A stretch of 64,000 nucleotides of DNA from Pilatotrama ljubarskyi (GCA_022385805.1 MU277707.1:112817-176816); one strand, 5' to 3'; positions 21,101 to 34,200 are shown, counted from the stretch's first letter. Numbers and translations are program-made. Notes: generated from the sequence alone by a model not told the origin.

Positions 21101-23510
21101 GGCCCAGTGGTGGACAGCCAGAGCTGAAGGTGCAAGGGCGATGCTTACCTTTCCGCGTGTCTAGCAGCGTGAGCAGTCGAGGGGTGAAACCAAGACCGGC
21201 CGCACCCGCCCCGGAGAATGAGGACGGAGCCCAGCCAAAGCGCTCGTAACGACTTCCACGGCATTTCCCAGGGCATGAGCGTGCAATGTCCTAGGAAATG
21301 GGCGTGCGGATTGATGACGTCTCCACAGTTGATAGGATGCGGAAACTTGAATGCCGTTGAGGGAAGATCCGCTGCGCTAGGATACAGTGCTGATCAGCTG
21401 AACTCTCTTGCGAAGAACAGAGACGAGCCCATTCTGCGCGTGCCACACCTTCAAATAAGCTACCACCAGACCGCACTGCCTCTTGTCGATGTATGGACTA
21501 GCCTCTCCGACGTACCGCATTTTTGCTGCTAGCGCACCAGGACAAAGGCACATGCCGCTGGTGGCGCGAACAGCAGTCTGCGCTTTGGAGGTACTCGCAG
21601 TGGACAAATGTTGGCGGATCTGAGACGCTCATTGGCCAGCTGCACTCCGCGTCCACCGTCCAAGCTCCGCATACGCGCTCAGCGAATCACCGATGGGTGA
21701 TGTGAGGGTGCTTTTGCTTCCACCACAGCGGAACGTACCTGAGCACTCCACATCAGCCGGCGTCACAGCTGTGTACATTCTCTCACGTACAACAAGAAAG
21801 TAGGGCGTCACGCTTTGATAGGCCTTCTGCGGGTCGCTCCTCTTCGGTAGAGTCCGTCACTTGTCGGCGCGCCACTTACGCCCGCTGATGGGGACCTGAT
21901 GGGGATTGAGCCTTCCAGATATGTTCTGCGAACTCACTTTGACCGTCACGATATCGTAGGTATTCAACGAGTCGCGCTGAGTGTAGGGAGCAACGGCGAA
22001 CTCAAACCGCGAGCTGCAGTAGACATACGGAAGTCGAACACCGGCATCAGAGGCCGACACGTCGCCACAGGTCGGAGAGCATTGCGATAATTCAGCAAAT
22101 TTAGAGCAGGGACAGTCTGACAGGCGCATGATATTGACTTGGGTGACACGATGCTACGCACCAATGTGTAGGCGGGGACACACGTGGAGCCAATGGGGCG
22201 CTTTCGCGTCAACCTCCAGGTAATTCGGGATTTGTGGGGGTATGGTGGCAATGGGAAGGTAGACGCGTTCGCCGGCCTGGAAGATGTTGCAACTGCCGCC
22301 TGACTCCTCTCCCATCATGATGCTAACAAGGATCAGTGGCTGACATTCGTTTTGCGAAGGGCCCACGATTACGGCGGATGGATGTAGGGCGTAGGTATCT
22401 CCAGCAATCTGCCGAGAAATTCAGAATCTGAACAATAGGTGCGTGGCGAAGCCCTGAGAATGATTACCGTTGCATACCTCAGGTCCCGGGGTACGTCGAT
22501 AGCGGCTGGATTCTGCAGGCGAACGTCATAGGTAAATTGACAGATGCGCGGTCGCCCTTCATAGCTGACAGCCCACAATTATCTGTTCAATACAGCCAAT
22601 TGTGGACAAAGCAATTCGTCCGCCAAGTCGCCGGGTATAGTACCGCGCAAAGGTATGTTCCAGTGTGATTCTGGAAGCACCACTGAGGAGAAGTGGTATA
22701 GCGAAGCGCGCCGGCTGCGGGAAAGACCTACCGATCAGCTTGAGCTAGCCGAGAGCACAGGAACTGCTGACCTTACCATCAGAAACGAAGTCCGCGCGTT
22801 TCGCGAGGCTCATCTGGTCCATATGCCGGCATGTAAATGCAGCGCCGTCAATTCTGAGCCTTCAGACCAGATCGACACGTCCGGAGTACTCTTGCCTGGT
22901 AGAGGCTTTATCCCGATATGCAATTGCAGCACGGCGGCATCGCACGTTCAACGGCGACCGCTCCGTGCGGCCCGTGTCTTCGATGACAATACCCAGAGCT
23001 ACGACGCTCCTGAAGTTGTCGTTGAAGGCATGGCTCCAAGACAAGGGGGAAGGATCACCGCAAGAAAGCTGCGAAGCTATGATCTATGCTCCCAAAGAAC
23101 CACGCTGTACTTGACCTGCTCTGAACTGCAATGTACTCAGAGGAAGGCATGCCTACCCTCTGTACAACGGAGCGTATCAGCCAATGAGAACACGTCATAC
23201 GAAGGGCTCACCTCGCCCCGAATCTTCCTTTGCGGTTAGCATGGGGAGGGCAGCATTCGACTAATACAGTCCTCACGACGAGGAGCCGTCAGTGGCTGCC
23301 CCGTAGGCGTTCCAGATGCTGCGAACCTGCCGAAATAATTGAGCATTAACTCGCATCGGTGCGCCATGTGACCTTGTTCAGGCAACGCGCGGAGACTCGC
23401 GGGTCCGAGCAGACCTCCATGACCGTCAGGACAGGCACGATGACGCAGTGTTGAGATACGTGCAGGACTGCAGAGGGAGCGTCAGCGATGGCTACTAACG
23501 CCTTGAGGAG
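21101..23510. other. Gap between SSP1 and SSP2, anonymous decayed sequence
   Basis: The plus frame 22655-23239 (194 codons) and the minus frames at 21857-22578 (for example RFEFAVAPYTQRDSLNTYD) are the longest. None matches a family I know, and their neighbours in frame are broken. The final 300 nt resemble the region upstream of SSP1. Confidence 0.35.
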
Positions 23511-23519
23511 ATATAAAAG
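23511..23519 (+). promoter_or_regulatory. TATA box of SSP2
   Basis: ATATAAAAG about 120 nt before the ATG at 23637. Confidence 0.6.
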
Positions 23520-23636
23520 CCCTCGTAACTCGCCGTGTCCTACAGCAATTCGCTAAGTACTCACGATTCGCAAGAGTCCAGGTGAGTCGCTCACCGTCCT
23601 TCTCTATTCCAGTGCTGAACGATCACATGGAACAGT

Positions 23637-24085
23637 ATGCAGTTTTTCACCTACGCCAAGTTCGCCTTCGCCATCTTCCAGATCGGCGTCGTTGTAGCAA
23701 GCCCCGCTGCTCTGGAGGCTCGCCAACTCACTTGCCTTGCAGAACTCTGTACGCCGGGCCCATCTGATGCCTGCTGCCCGGGAGCAGCTTGCACCAGCAT
23801 TTCGGCCCTGGGTCTCATGCTTACTGGGGTATGTATCGCTTCTGCAACGGACGTCATCCTTCTTGACTCAGCAATCCACCCGCTAGGTTTGCACTCCGGC
23901 TGCCTGCGACGTTATCTGCTCGGAGACGGTCCCCTGCTGCACGGACGTGCCGGATACGACCTTTACGTGTCAGCTGCTCCCAGGACAGAGCGAAGGGGTA
24001 TGTACCTTTGTTGCCGCCCATTACGATGTGACGATTGGCCATGCTGAGTTGCGCACGCCAGGTCTGCATTCCCGAGGTCATCTGA
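23637..24085 (+). CDS. Small secreted cysteine-rich protein SSP2 (108 aa)
   Basis: Three phase-0 exons: 23637-23828, 23887-23997 and 24062-24085. The signal peptide MQFFTYAKFAFAIFQIGVVV is followed by a propeptide ending LEARQ. The twelve cysteines of the mature part sit at residues 33, 38, 46, 47, 52, 66 and 71, 75, 81, 82, 92, 103, that is two complete C-C-CC-C-C-type sets. Both introns lie directly before the codon preceding the sixth cysteine of each set. It is closest to SSP3 in length and sequence (both have CLA-LCTPG and CTP-CD-ICS). Extracellular. Function unknown. The knottin-like fold is inferred from spacing only. Confidence 0.87.
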
Positions 24086-26494
24086 GGTGGTCTCTATGCA
24101 GCTCACCACAACCGGCACAACGCACGCTCATCGGCTCACCGCCCTATCGGCTCTCTACCTCGCGCTAGTATCGTTGTTCCTTCCTCTTCGCATCGCTCTT
24201 CAGAAAACGGGAGAAAATCAGTGAAATCTGACAAGTTGACGTGTTACTTTGTACAACACCTGTGATCGACTGAATGGAAGCTGTCTTCTTTATGTTGCGC
24301 GTGACACGATGACGTGGGGGCTGGTCGTTCGACGCCTAGACTTCCAGCCCTGCTCGGCTGACGTTGCAACTCTCCATGGGACAGCAGCCGTCCAAGCGGG
24401 AAGCACTGTACCGGAATCTGCCCGAGTCCGATTACGTTCACCACTAAAAGTCGAACGAGCGAAAAGTTCGCAGATGCGCTGCAGCGTCACCTGTAGACTA
24501 CGGTTTGATCAGCGTCCTACGCGTGGTTAGCTTTCACCTTGGGCCTTCAAGGCAGCAATCGTCATAAGTCTTTTAACATCCCAACGCGTCCTCTTTCCTA
24601 TGAGGCGCAACGTCAGCGGCGTGCATAAAGATCATGCGAGAGTAAATCACTGGGCTCCGGTTATATGAGCACGAAGCGCAGGCACTCTTCTATCGTCACG
24701 GTGTATGGTCCGTACGATTGATGGGCATCTCTGCACGCGCCAGCGTGGACCACTGGACTTCCGCACGTCTCTTGGCCACTTGAGAATATAGAGCACTGTA
24801 GCTGTCGATAGTACTTGTTTTATGGAGAAGTCGTACCATGGTCTCATGCTGTATGACTTTGGGAATCAAGGCGTAGATCGTCTCGGCGAGCGGCCTCCGC
24901 CGGGCCTCTGACAAGTCGTAATGACTATCCACAGAGGTCTCTGCGACTGAGACCGGGCCGTCTACAGAATGGTACTATTCTGGACTGTCCGTGAAACCTC
25001 CGAGTGACGTCAGTACTTACTCGACGCGTGCGAAGGGAAGTTGTGCGCACCTAGGTCCCACAAACCCACAAGCCCTGGCTTCTCTTTTTGGACGATCACC
25101 AATGAGAGAGCACATGGACAATTGATGCCAACGAATTCCAGGCTCCAGAGGGCGGGTCGAGGAACGACTGACAATCCGCTCGAGAGGAGCATGCACCAGC
25201 CTTAAGGATCCTGAGTGGGCTCGCTTAGACAAAGGAAGGGTCGCAGGATCTGGGAGGCCCTCGCTCTCCATAGATCTATGACGGCACGAAAGATCCAAGG
25301 TCAATACATCCGGCGAAAGAGTAACCGGCTGTGAATGACCAAGATGAGCCAGAAGTCATGGGGCGGATACGAACGAATGCTACCGGTTCCACGCACTTGC
25401 GCACTTCGCACTCTTCCCAAGTGGTACAGGCTTCCGCGCATAGACGCCGTAGTTTAATCGACAGATGGACGTCCCGAACTGGGGCGTGACTTGTTGCTGA
25501 GTCGTATCGGCCAATACTGTCGCCTGGTGAAAGACCAATTCGCGGTGCTCATTGTACTGCGACAGGCATGTCGAAACCCACGATGAAACGGAGCATGCGC
25601 TGGCGTCCGGAGACACTATCGTCCCGAGCGAAGCCCATACGACTCACTGAATGTCAGATGAACCATGCTTAGCTGACCACGGCCCCGAAAAGTCTGACAT
25701 TGGAAGACAGAACAATGCGCACGCTCACCGCACTGCGCAGGAACAGCTCTCAACCGTGTACACCTGCGCAGACACTGACAACGTGCGTCTCTGCGCGTGA
25801 TAGATCTGCGTGGGAGAATTCGCCTGCGTTTCTGGCCCCGACATCCCCGTCCGCTTGCGTTCACTGCCTGAAGTTTCGCGAACGGGAACCGCGAGATCGG
25901 CTCACTTGACAACGCGCCAAACAAGGCTGTATGTGCCAAAGTTATTCCTCCGTGGAGAGTTTGCTCTATAGACCGGGTGTAAGTAGGTCGGAGAAGGCGC
26001 TCTGGGGATGGAGCTCGAAGCTTGCAAGGGATGCAGGAAACTCACCTTCTGTCGACCGGACTGTGTAAATTGATATTTTGGTTAGCCTGGATAGGTAAGG
26101 CCGAGTTGCGTGCGTCGGAACTTATGACGGATTGTGCGAACACTAGGGACTTCAAATTAAAAACTCCTGGAACGCCTTCAGCGCATCATGATCCAGGTGT
26201 CGGAGAACCTCAACGGCGCCCTGCGCCTCTCCTCCCCACCAATCCTGAATCGGCTTGCGATCGACTGTGGGAGCACCGCACGACGGTAAGAGGCGAAACT
26301 GACAAGTAACGCATATCAGCTGAACATATCGCCATATGGCTTCTACGAATTTGGCGAAACCGATGGGCATAAAGGCTCCGCCTCGACAGAGGACTACAGC
26401 AGCTCCCTTCTGCCCATCCCAAGTCGAATAGCCAAGTACGCCACTCACCATCTCCAAGTCTCCGTCGGTTGACATTTTCTGTGCACACAGCAGT
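24086..26494. other. Gap between SSP2 and SSP3
   Basis: It contains the second copy of TTGTACAACACCTGTGATCG (24249-24268). The remaining frames are short and unrecognised; a minus-strand frame at 26152-26553 overlaps the SSP3 start and is probably chance. No WDR48-like piece was found here. Confidence 0.4.
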
Positions 26495-26949
26495 ATGCAC
26501 CCCTCTACCTTCACCAAGCTCGCCGTCATCGCCGTGCACGTTGCCATGGCCATGGCCAGTCCTACGAGCCTCGAGGCCCGTCAGCTCACCTGCCTTGCCG
26601 ACCTGTGTACTCCTGGTGCCGCGGATGCCTGCTGCAGTGGGGCGACGTGCTCCGATGTTGCATTTCTTGGTCTGCCTCTTCCAGGCGTGGGTATCCCCGC
26701 TCCGAATGCCAGGGAGATTGCGTATGCTGAGCTCACCGACGTACCATCTCACAGATCTGCACCCCAGCCACGTGCGACCTGATTTGCTCGAGCACGACTG
26801 ACTGCTGCACCGATATTCCGGGAGTAACCTTCGAATGCCAGTTGCTTCCAGGCTTGGACATCGGCGTGCGTATATCCTTCTTATCCGCCGTCGAACGTAT
26901 GCTCACGATGAGATGACCACGCTAGGCCTGCGTCCCAAGCCTCGTGTGA
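26495..26949 (+). CDS. Small secreted cysteine-rich protein SSP3 (108 aa)
   Basis: Three phase-0 exons: 26495-26686, 26755-26865 and 26926-26949. The start MHPSTFTKLAVIAVHVAMA is a signal peptide and LEARQ marks the processing site. The cysteine pattern is the same as in SSP2, with twelve cysteines in two sets (CLADLCTPG, ACCSGATC, then ICTPATCDLIC, DCCTD). Intron positions and phases equal those of SSP1 and SSP2. It lies 1.3 kb before the convergent WDR48-like gene, the arrangement copied behind SSP1, which suggests SSP3 is the parental locus. I saw no clear TATA box upstream. Confidence 0.85.
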
Positions 26950-28265
26950 AGTCTTCCCGCTTCACCCTGGCAGTCGAACGACATCGCCCTCGGGCAATTT
27001 CCGATTAATATTGGAGCTGGATGAGGCCGGATGACGATGCGTGGATGGGGGAGTGTCGTTTCATGACATGTACATCGCCTATGAGTTGAATGTGACGATT
27101 AGTGTCTCAAAACTTGAGTATAAGCAGGGAGACGCTCATTTTCGCATCGGTACAGTGCCATGCATGACAACAGACAGTCACAGCGCTCCAAAGCGGATGT
27201 CCTCCATGCTATGGCTGGGAGACCGGCTCAAGCAGATACGAGTATTAAGGTGGCGGCGGCGACATCTTCCACTGGTACTGCCCAGTGATTGAGTCCCATC
27301 AAAAGATACAAGGTATCATGTAGCAGTTTACGGCCTGTTGTACCATGGGGACAAATGTCAGCAGGTACCAGTAGACGTACTGAAACATGAAATACTCCAT
27401 TTACGCGGCACGGATTCGGAGACTACTCATCTTGGGCAAGGTTTTTCGTTGCTGAGTGAGTAGACGAGCAGGGCTTTTCACAGGGGGTGATCAGGATAAC
27501 CTCCACGCTGAATCAACTTGGAGCGGATCGCCAAGTGGGACGACGATGATGTGCCAGGACCGGAAGAGAGAGTAGAAGCGCCCGAAGGCGACCGCCCAAC
27601 ACCCGCGTTGAGTAGACGCCCAAACTCTCCTTCAAGGACTGTTCCGCGAGTAAGCCGATCGGTTTATAACTTGCACCATACCACGCCTACCGTCACCCCC
27701 AGAGGTAGAACAGCAACAGAGAGAGCCGGTTAATTTGTATGGCGCGACTGAAGAACGTTTCCCTGACCTACCACTGAGTCCGGCCACCGAGGGAGTCACT
27801 GTTCTCGTCGTCTTCGCGATCAATTCAACACTAGATCTTCGCGGTGACCCAGATTGCGCGACAGCTGGCCTCATCTTCCTGCTCCTGACACCAAAACGGA
27901 CCCACTGACGTCCCTGTACTGACGTGCGATGAAGGCATTTCAGCCCCCTAAGACGTGATTGATGTCGGGTTAGGGTTGTGGGTCCGGTATTTATCCTCGC
28001 GGCCCATGGGCCGAGTCCGGACGCCCCTGTGTATCTGACCGCCGAACAGGGAACGGGGACTACGGGATACGGACCATGGAGCCGGTAGCGGAAAGAGGAG
28101 ACGGATTACTGTTTACAACAGCGGCGTGAACGTACATTGGTAATCCCCGATCCGTAGATATTACATACAGTACGGTGGCACATATCTCTAACAGTCAAAC
28201 AAGCAACAAGAACCCTCCAGGTGGGCCATCTCAGCGTACACGTAGGGCAGCACCACCAGCTTCCC
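26950..28265. other. Gap between SSP3 and WDR48-like gene
   Basis: No recognisable gene. The right end is the presumed 3' UTR of the WDR48-like gene (about 28130-28265), which shares sequence with 20600-20760. Confidence 0.45.
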
Positions 28266-31200
28266 TCAGCGCGCGGTCGAAACGGCTGAAGGAACGGTGG
28301 CATGGTCCGCTGCGGGTTGCTTGCGGCGATAGTGCATGACGAGCTCCGCCGACTGGCGCCAGACGAACTGGCGCACCGCGGCAAGGGTCATGTCGAGTGG
28401 GAGGACCATGTCGTTGCACAAGATCTCGTACTGGTCCTCCGCGCGCGGCTTCGACTCGTGCTCAGACCGTGCTCGCCCTGAAGACATTGAGCGCGTGTCG
28501 AAGGAGGAACGCGGCGTGGTGACGGCAGAAGCAGGGGTGCCTGGCGACTGCGTCCCAGCCGCGATTCTCTCGAGCTTGTCTTGGACCTGTGGCAAGATGC
28601 GTCAATTGACGTCCTCAGAAGCAGGGCGGGCGGCTTACGTGATTCGTGAGCTTGCGTACTCGCAGGAAGCGACTCGCCGTGAGCTTCGACTGCGCACTGG
28701 GTATGGTATCTCCCGTGAGCAGCGAGCGGCAAAGGACATGAACAGGCGCTACGTACGTGTTCAGCAACTCCGGCAGCTGCTCCCCGTCCGGCTCCTTGTA
28801 TGGCAACAGCACGAAGCTGACCTTCGTGATCGGGATCGACGGCGTCTTGTTCTGCAGCAGGCACTCGAGCAGCCAGAGGGGCATCACCTCCTCGAGCTGG
28901 CGCGTGTCGCTCCCGGTGCTCGAGAGGTGCCCGCGGTACAGCGTGACCCATCCCGACGGCGCCTCTTCTGAGATGACGATGGAGGTGTGCGGAGGCAAAG
29001 GTAATGCCGGCGCCTCGCTCGAGGGCGGTGGATTCACAGGCCCGGAGAGCAAGATCTGCGCGGGAGTCTTCGTCACAGGATGGTTGAGCGACTCCTGATA
29101 ACCCTATCAGCATGGTCCCAGTTGGCTGCGCTCACGTACTCACCGCAGATGCTATATCAGGAGGCGGAGACGTGAGCGTCCCGCCAGGCGTCACGACGAC
29201 CGCAGGCTCGCTCGCCTGCCGCTTCGAGCTCTTCCCGAACGCCTTCAGCCGGCCCATGATGCTTCCCATCGTCGGCGTGCTCGGTGTTGTCAGACCGCTC
29301 GCGTCCGGGACGGACGACGCCTTCCCACCCCATCCCGAGAAGTCGTCCGGGGTGGGCGCGCCGCCAGACGTGGACACCGATCCACGCCTGCGCAGCGAGA
29401 AGTAGTCGTTGTTGCTGTTGCCCGCTGGGGGGTAAGACGATGGCGGCGCCGCTGCTGCCGGCGTGGGCGTCGTCGCGCTCTCCAGCTTCTGCGCGTCGGA
29501 GCGACCGCGCGGCATGGGCGTCGCTTCGGCCGTGCTCGGGGACTGCGGGATAGGGGAAAGAGCGGAGTCGCGTATGCTACCGTGTAGGGGTATCATAGGC
29601 GTCATGAGCGGCGAGGAACGGGCGGCAGGGTTGATGGAAGGGGAGACGGCGGGGAGCATGTCGGGAGCGACGACGATGGTGGCACTTCTCGGGCCTTGGG
29701 CATTCGAGGCGGCGCTCCGGGCGGAGACGTCGGACGATGTTCGACTTCGCGCGACGCTGTTGGGCGAGCTCAGGTCAATGTGCGTAGGCGCGCTGCCTCG
29801 CTGCAGTCGATGGTGCGCAGAGTCGTACGCGCCGTGTTCTCGAGCGCGCCGTGCAGCTAGACGTTGCTCCTCCCGTATGAAGCCTTGGAAGAGGTTCCGC
29901 AAGACCCACTTGCCGATGTTCACTGTGAACCTGTCAGCACCAAAGACAAGCCTCCCGATCAAAGAGATTGCTCACGCCGTGCCTCCTCGTTGAAGTGACG
30001 ATCCGGCCCATACCCCGCTTCGTCCGCATAGATCTCCGACTCGAAGCACTTCTCGTTCAGATGTACCGTGAGCACGCCGGTCTTCGTGTCCAGCGACGAC
30101 CACGACGCGACGACCGCCTCGCCCTCTATCCGCTCGCGCACCGTCTCCAGCGCCTCCCTTGGGCTGCGCTGCCTCTCCACGACGCTCCCGCTCCCCCCGG
30201 CGAAGCTCGCACTGACATCACTCCCGCAGAAGCTCGCAGCCGCGACGTCTTCGCTCGGATACCTACCCAGACACGCCCCACGCACGACATCCCATACCGC
30301 GACCTCCCCGGCGGTGTCGACCGTGAGCGCGTGCACGCGGTCGTTCAGCATGACACAGCGCACGAGCCCATGCTCACCATGGATGACCTCGTCCGGCTCC
30401 TGTTGCAGGGGGATAGCGTCCGCAGCAACCTCGCGCTCGTCGAACGCCGCGCGCGGTCGGGGGACCGCGTGCAGCGTCTGGTTCTCCTCGCTGAACCGCG
30501 TCCGGGAGTGGATGGTGTCGCTGCGGATGGGGCTCGGGCTTCGGAGGGCGGACTGAGCGGCTGCAGACGCAGGCTGCACAAGCCCTGAGGGGATCGGAGA
30601 GCGCACCATGCGGGGGACGCTGAGGACGGATGCTGCGGAGTAGAGCGTGGCGATCTCTGGGTCGTGTCCACGCATGGACGGCGCGCTGAGACCAAACCCG
30701 GTGTCGTTCGGCGACGTCAGGCGGACGAGGCTGTCGAAGGGGATGCCGTACCACGTTTCCTCACCTTCGCGCTCGGGGTCTATATCGATGTCAGGGTTCA
30801 TGGCGACGTTAGCGGTGGACGTGATGGAAGGCGTGAGCGAGGCACGGTGGGCCTTGTGTAGTGATGGGCTGTTGCTCCTGGAATGCTCATAGGAGAGCGA
30901 AGAAGAGCGCATAGGCGACTTCGCGCGTGCACCAGGAAAGTCGAAGGAGTTGCGCTTCCCGGACCTGGAGGTGTAATAGTCCCGCGGAGAGTCCAGAGGC
31001 GGCGGCGAGTAGACAGGACTGTCGACCGCGCCTTCCGCACTAAGCGCGGCCGCTCTCACAGCTCTCCGAGGTGGAAGACGCCAGCGCTTGACGCTGGAGC
31101 TGCCAGACGCCGTCCAGAGCAGGTTGTCGTCCATGACGACGATCTTGTTGATCCCCTCAGCGCCAGATGAGCCAGTGCGGTCTGCGCCAGAGTCCTGGCA

Positions 31201-32744
31201 GATAACGATACATTCGCCTTCAGAGACGTCTGCACAGCCTTCAACGTCGACCTTGCAGACTAGACCAGAGCGATCACCAGAGTAGAAGACCTCGAGAGCA
31301 GGATGCGACGAGAAGAGGGACCAGACAGAGTCGGTATGATGCGTGAAGGTATGCAAGCAGCGCTGAGAGGAGAGCGACCAGAGCTTGATCGAGGCTGGAA
31401 AGCGGTCAATGACTGGTCAAGCCAACCTACAGTATACGTACCGTCAGCTGATCCAGTGAGCAGCTGCAAGAACGTCAATATCTAGGCAAGCAACGCGGAG
31501 TGGTACACTGACGTATTTGGCGTCCTCCGAAATGAGGATAGCGCGGATGTTGTCGGTGTGCCCAACGAGTTTCGCTATTCGCTTACCCGATCTTGGATCC
31601 CACATTCTGATCACACGTTCAGGGGAGCCGGACGCGATGACCGAGCCGTAAGGATCGGTAGCCAGTGCGTAAATGGACGCTTTAGGACCCGCTGCGTCTG
31701 GTGGATGAAGCGTCATGAGCGGAAATGTCTTTCCAGTCGCCGTCGGGAGGTCCCAGAGCTTGATTGTACGATCAAACGACCCAGACGCGAACCACTGTTG
31801 TTCGCGGCTACAACGCGTGAGACGAAGGAAGCAGTGGCGAGTAGCAGACTCACCAATAGGCTAGGCATCTGACGTAGTCTGTGTGCGTGCCAACGACCGC
31901 AGACTCGTGCAAAGGTGCATTCTGTCCATGGGAATGTGGTGTCCAAGCCTTGACAGTGCCATCGGAGGAAGCTGAGATGACTGCACTTTCATGAGCCTCA
32001 GAAGCTGGCATATGGTAAAGACGACGTACGGGTTTGATTATAGTTACAGAGTAGAATATCGTTGATCCAGTCCGAGTGCATCTGCACCGCTTGACGGAAG
32101 TGGGACGTTGGGGGATGTGCCTGTGTGGATGGTTCAGCGAGTCTGCCATACGTGCTGAGGCGACAACACCATGGGTTTGTATACAGAAGACGTACTTTGA
32201 GTGCTTGGAATGCGTCGATGTCTGTCTCCCATTGCTCCTCGTAGGGTATTGACGCGTCTTGTGGGATGCGCTTCCGCGCCTTGCCCGTGACTTCACCGAG
32301 GACATCGCCGTCGCTGCGGTACTCGTCGCCCTCGTCGGCCTCCTCCTCTATCACGTCGTCCGCCCAGTTTGTCATGACTTCCCAGCGCCGCAGACTTCGA
32401 CCAGTGACTCCGTAGCGCTGCGTGCGACGCTTCATGGGAATGCCGAGGTCCCAAGAGATAACAAGACCATCTCTGCCACCGGTGTACAATATGCCCTCGG
32501 GTGAAGCACGGCCCACTAGCTGAGTTGTCGTGTCCAGTGCCAGACATGATACACCGAGTCTATGTCGAGGGTGCTGAGCCCGCTTCGGCGTTGATGGCGG
32601 GGGTGAAGACGGGGCTTGGACGGGAATGAGTAGGGGGCCAATAGTGCCGTTTCGAGGGATGCCATGAGGAGGAAGCTGAAGACGAGGAACGGGGTCTGAG
32701 GGAGGGGGTATCACGTAGGACACCCTACGGCGGGGCGGGGCCAT
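28266..32744 (-). CDS. WDR48/UAF1-like WD40 protein (1332 aa)
   Basis: Ten exons: 32196-32744, 32030-32120, 31854-31980, 31513-31807, 31442-31463 (22 nt), 29976-31394, 29144-29922, 28757-29094, 28639-28696 and 28266-28586. They sum to 1333 codons. The N-terminal WD40 propeller shows [55 protein letters not shown] and LLTGSADASIKLWS. A long Ser/Pro-rich middle follows. The C-terminal DUF3337-type domain ends [14 protein letters not shown]. In the known family this protein is the WD40 activator of ubiquitin-specific proteases (USP1/12/46 in animals; CreC-like partners in fungi). The same role here is inferred. The family is usually 650-1000 residues; this one is longer because of the disordered middle. 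The start is the ATG giving [15 protein letters not shown]. Confidence 0.92.
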
Positions 32745-32918
32745 GCAGTGGAGAACGGGTAACAGGACGTCGTGGACGTCGTGGACGGCGAGCACAACTC
32801 GACACCGACCCCGGCTCCGGACCAACGGCACCGGCCGTTCCTGGCACAGTGCAGCAACCTTCACAAATCACGTACCCTCGGTTTTGGTTGATTACTTTGC
32901 TTCAAAGACATTGAGCAG

Positions 32919-32990
32919 TCCGACATGGTGTAGTGGCTAACATTATCGCCTCTCACGCGATAGCCCGGGGTTCGATTCCCCGTGTCGGAA
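32919..32990 (+). tRNA. tRNA-Glu(CTC)
   Basis: Acceptor TCCGACA pairs perfectly with TGTCGGA. The anticodon loop CTCTCAC gives anticodon CTC, and the T arm is GGGTTCGATTCCC. There is no intron. Six T residues start at 32993. A copy with one change is at 41206-41277. Confidence 0.95.
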
Positions 32991-33132
32991 TGTTTTTTCA
33001 CTAGCCTCTAACGGTCCCTTCTGTCATCCCACACTAACCGAGCGCCATGGTCGATCAGGTATGTACATACTTAACGAACTACTCGTAGACGTCAGCCACA
33101 GCTTGTCTTTTCTTACCTCAGTCCCTTGCAGT

Positions 33133-33894
33133 ATGAACGGCGAGTCGCAGCCATTTTACAGCGAATCCCCTCAGTTCACCTCTTTCAAGGATGCCCTTGC
33201 TCGTCGGATTCTCGCTGAACCTGGCGTCCACGGTCAGGCCGATGCTCAGGCAGAGGCAGATGCCCTGGACGATTTCGCCGCTTACCTGGCGCAGGAAGCA
33301 TGGCCATCTCTCCCCAACGCTCTTTGCGAGGCGACGTACGAGACGCGAGACGCCGTTCCAGACGTCGACGACCTCCCGCTCGAGAACATACCGACCGCGT
33401 TCGCTGATACGCTGATGTCCTGCGGGCTCGTTCAAGACCAAGAGTCCGCGACCACCTTTCTGCGCAAGGCGCTCCGGGAGTACGTCGCCGACGCATGCGC
33501 TCCCCCGCCTGTGTGGTCCAAGACCCGCACGAACGAGTGCGAGATCTGCGAGCGCGAGGTCCCGCTCACGTACCACCACCTCATACCCCGCGAAGTGCAC
33601 GACAAGGTCCGCAAGAAGAAGTGGCATCCAGAATCGATGCTAAACTCGGTCGCATGGCTGTGCAGGTAGGTCGCGGTAGGATGACTGATGCCGCTGGCTA
33701 GTAGTAGTCATCGCTCCTGGAACTTGAACTGAGTCCTCCGTTCTAGACCATGTCATTCGGCTGTCCATCACGTAGCGAGCAACGAGGTCCTCGCGAAGGA
33801 GTACTACACGGTCGACCTCCTCCTGGCCCGCGAGGATATCCAGAAATGGCGCAAGTACGCGGCAAAGCAACGCTTCGGGGTACGACGAGGGTAG
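33133..33894 (+). CDS. HNH-domain protein (226 aa)
   Basis: Two exons, 33133-33665 and 33747-33894, joined in phase (AG|A). The C-terminal half has CEICEREVPLTYHHLIPR and WLCRPCHSAVHH, two CxxC pairs around the conserved HH, which is the HNH/treble-clef zinc-binding layout. A conserved tail YTVDLLLAREDIQKW follows. The N-terminal 110 residues are acidic. Related fungal proteins are predicted HNH nuclease-like but have no known role. The start ATG at 33133 follows a CAG. An in-frame ATG at 33061 would add 24 residues, and a strong-context ATG at 33046 reads a different frame, so the true start is uncertain. Confidence 0.8.
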
Positions 33895-34200
33895 ACCCTC
33901 CGCTGAGGAGAACACCATTGCGCCGTCGGCCCCGCTCTCATAGTTGACGTCCGTCCGGTCGACTCCTTGGCGGACTGTCGCTGAAATACATATTTATCTT
34001 GTCGTTCTACTGCAGCCCCAAGCAGGCGTGCGCAAAGGCTTCGCATTGCTGTGCTAGAATTCCCGGCGTCACCGTCTTCCCTTCTTGTACCTCTCTGCTT
34101 CTAAGATGCATGACTCGAGCGGCTGCGGTCTACAAGAGAACCAGCGACCATACAGATACCGACGTCAATCAACACATCGCCTTCGGCGCCGAGATCGAGT
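33895..34200. other. Gap between HNH gene and SSP4
   Basis: Presumed 3' UTR and the SSP4 promoter; no gene seen. Confidence 0.4.

Noticed and set aside
22655..23239. 194-codon plus-strand open frame
   Set aside because: No family likeness, no supporting introns, biased toward chance composition, and it overlaps sequence shared with the SSP1 upstream region.
29923..29977. Apparent frame break between the two large exons of the WDR48-like gene
   Set aside because: Using the acceptor CACAG at 29923-29927 with the GTGAGC donor at 29975 gives a normal 53-nt intron, keeps the frame and yields the expected [12 protein letters not shown].
33046..33057. ATG in strong context plus GTATGT donor upstream of the HNH gene
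   Set aside because: Splicing from it to the CAG before 33132 puts the HNH frame out of register, so I kept the ATG at 33133 as start and note the alternative.
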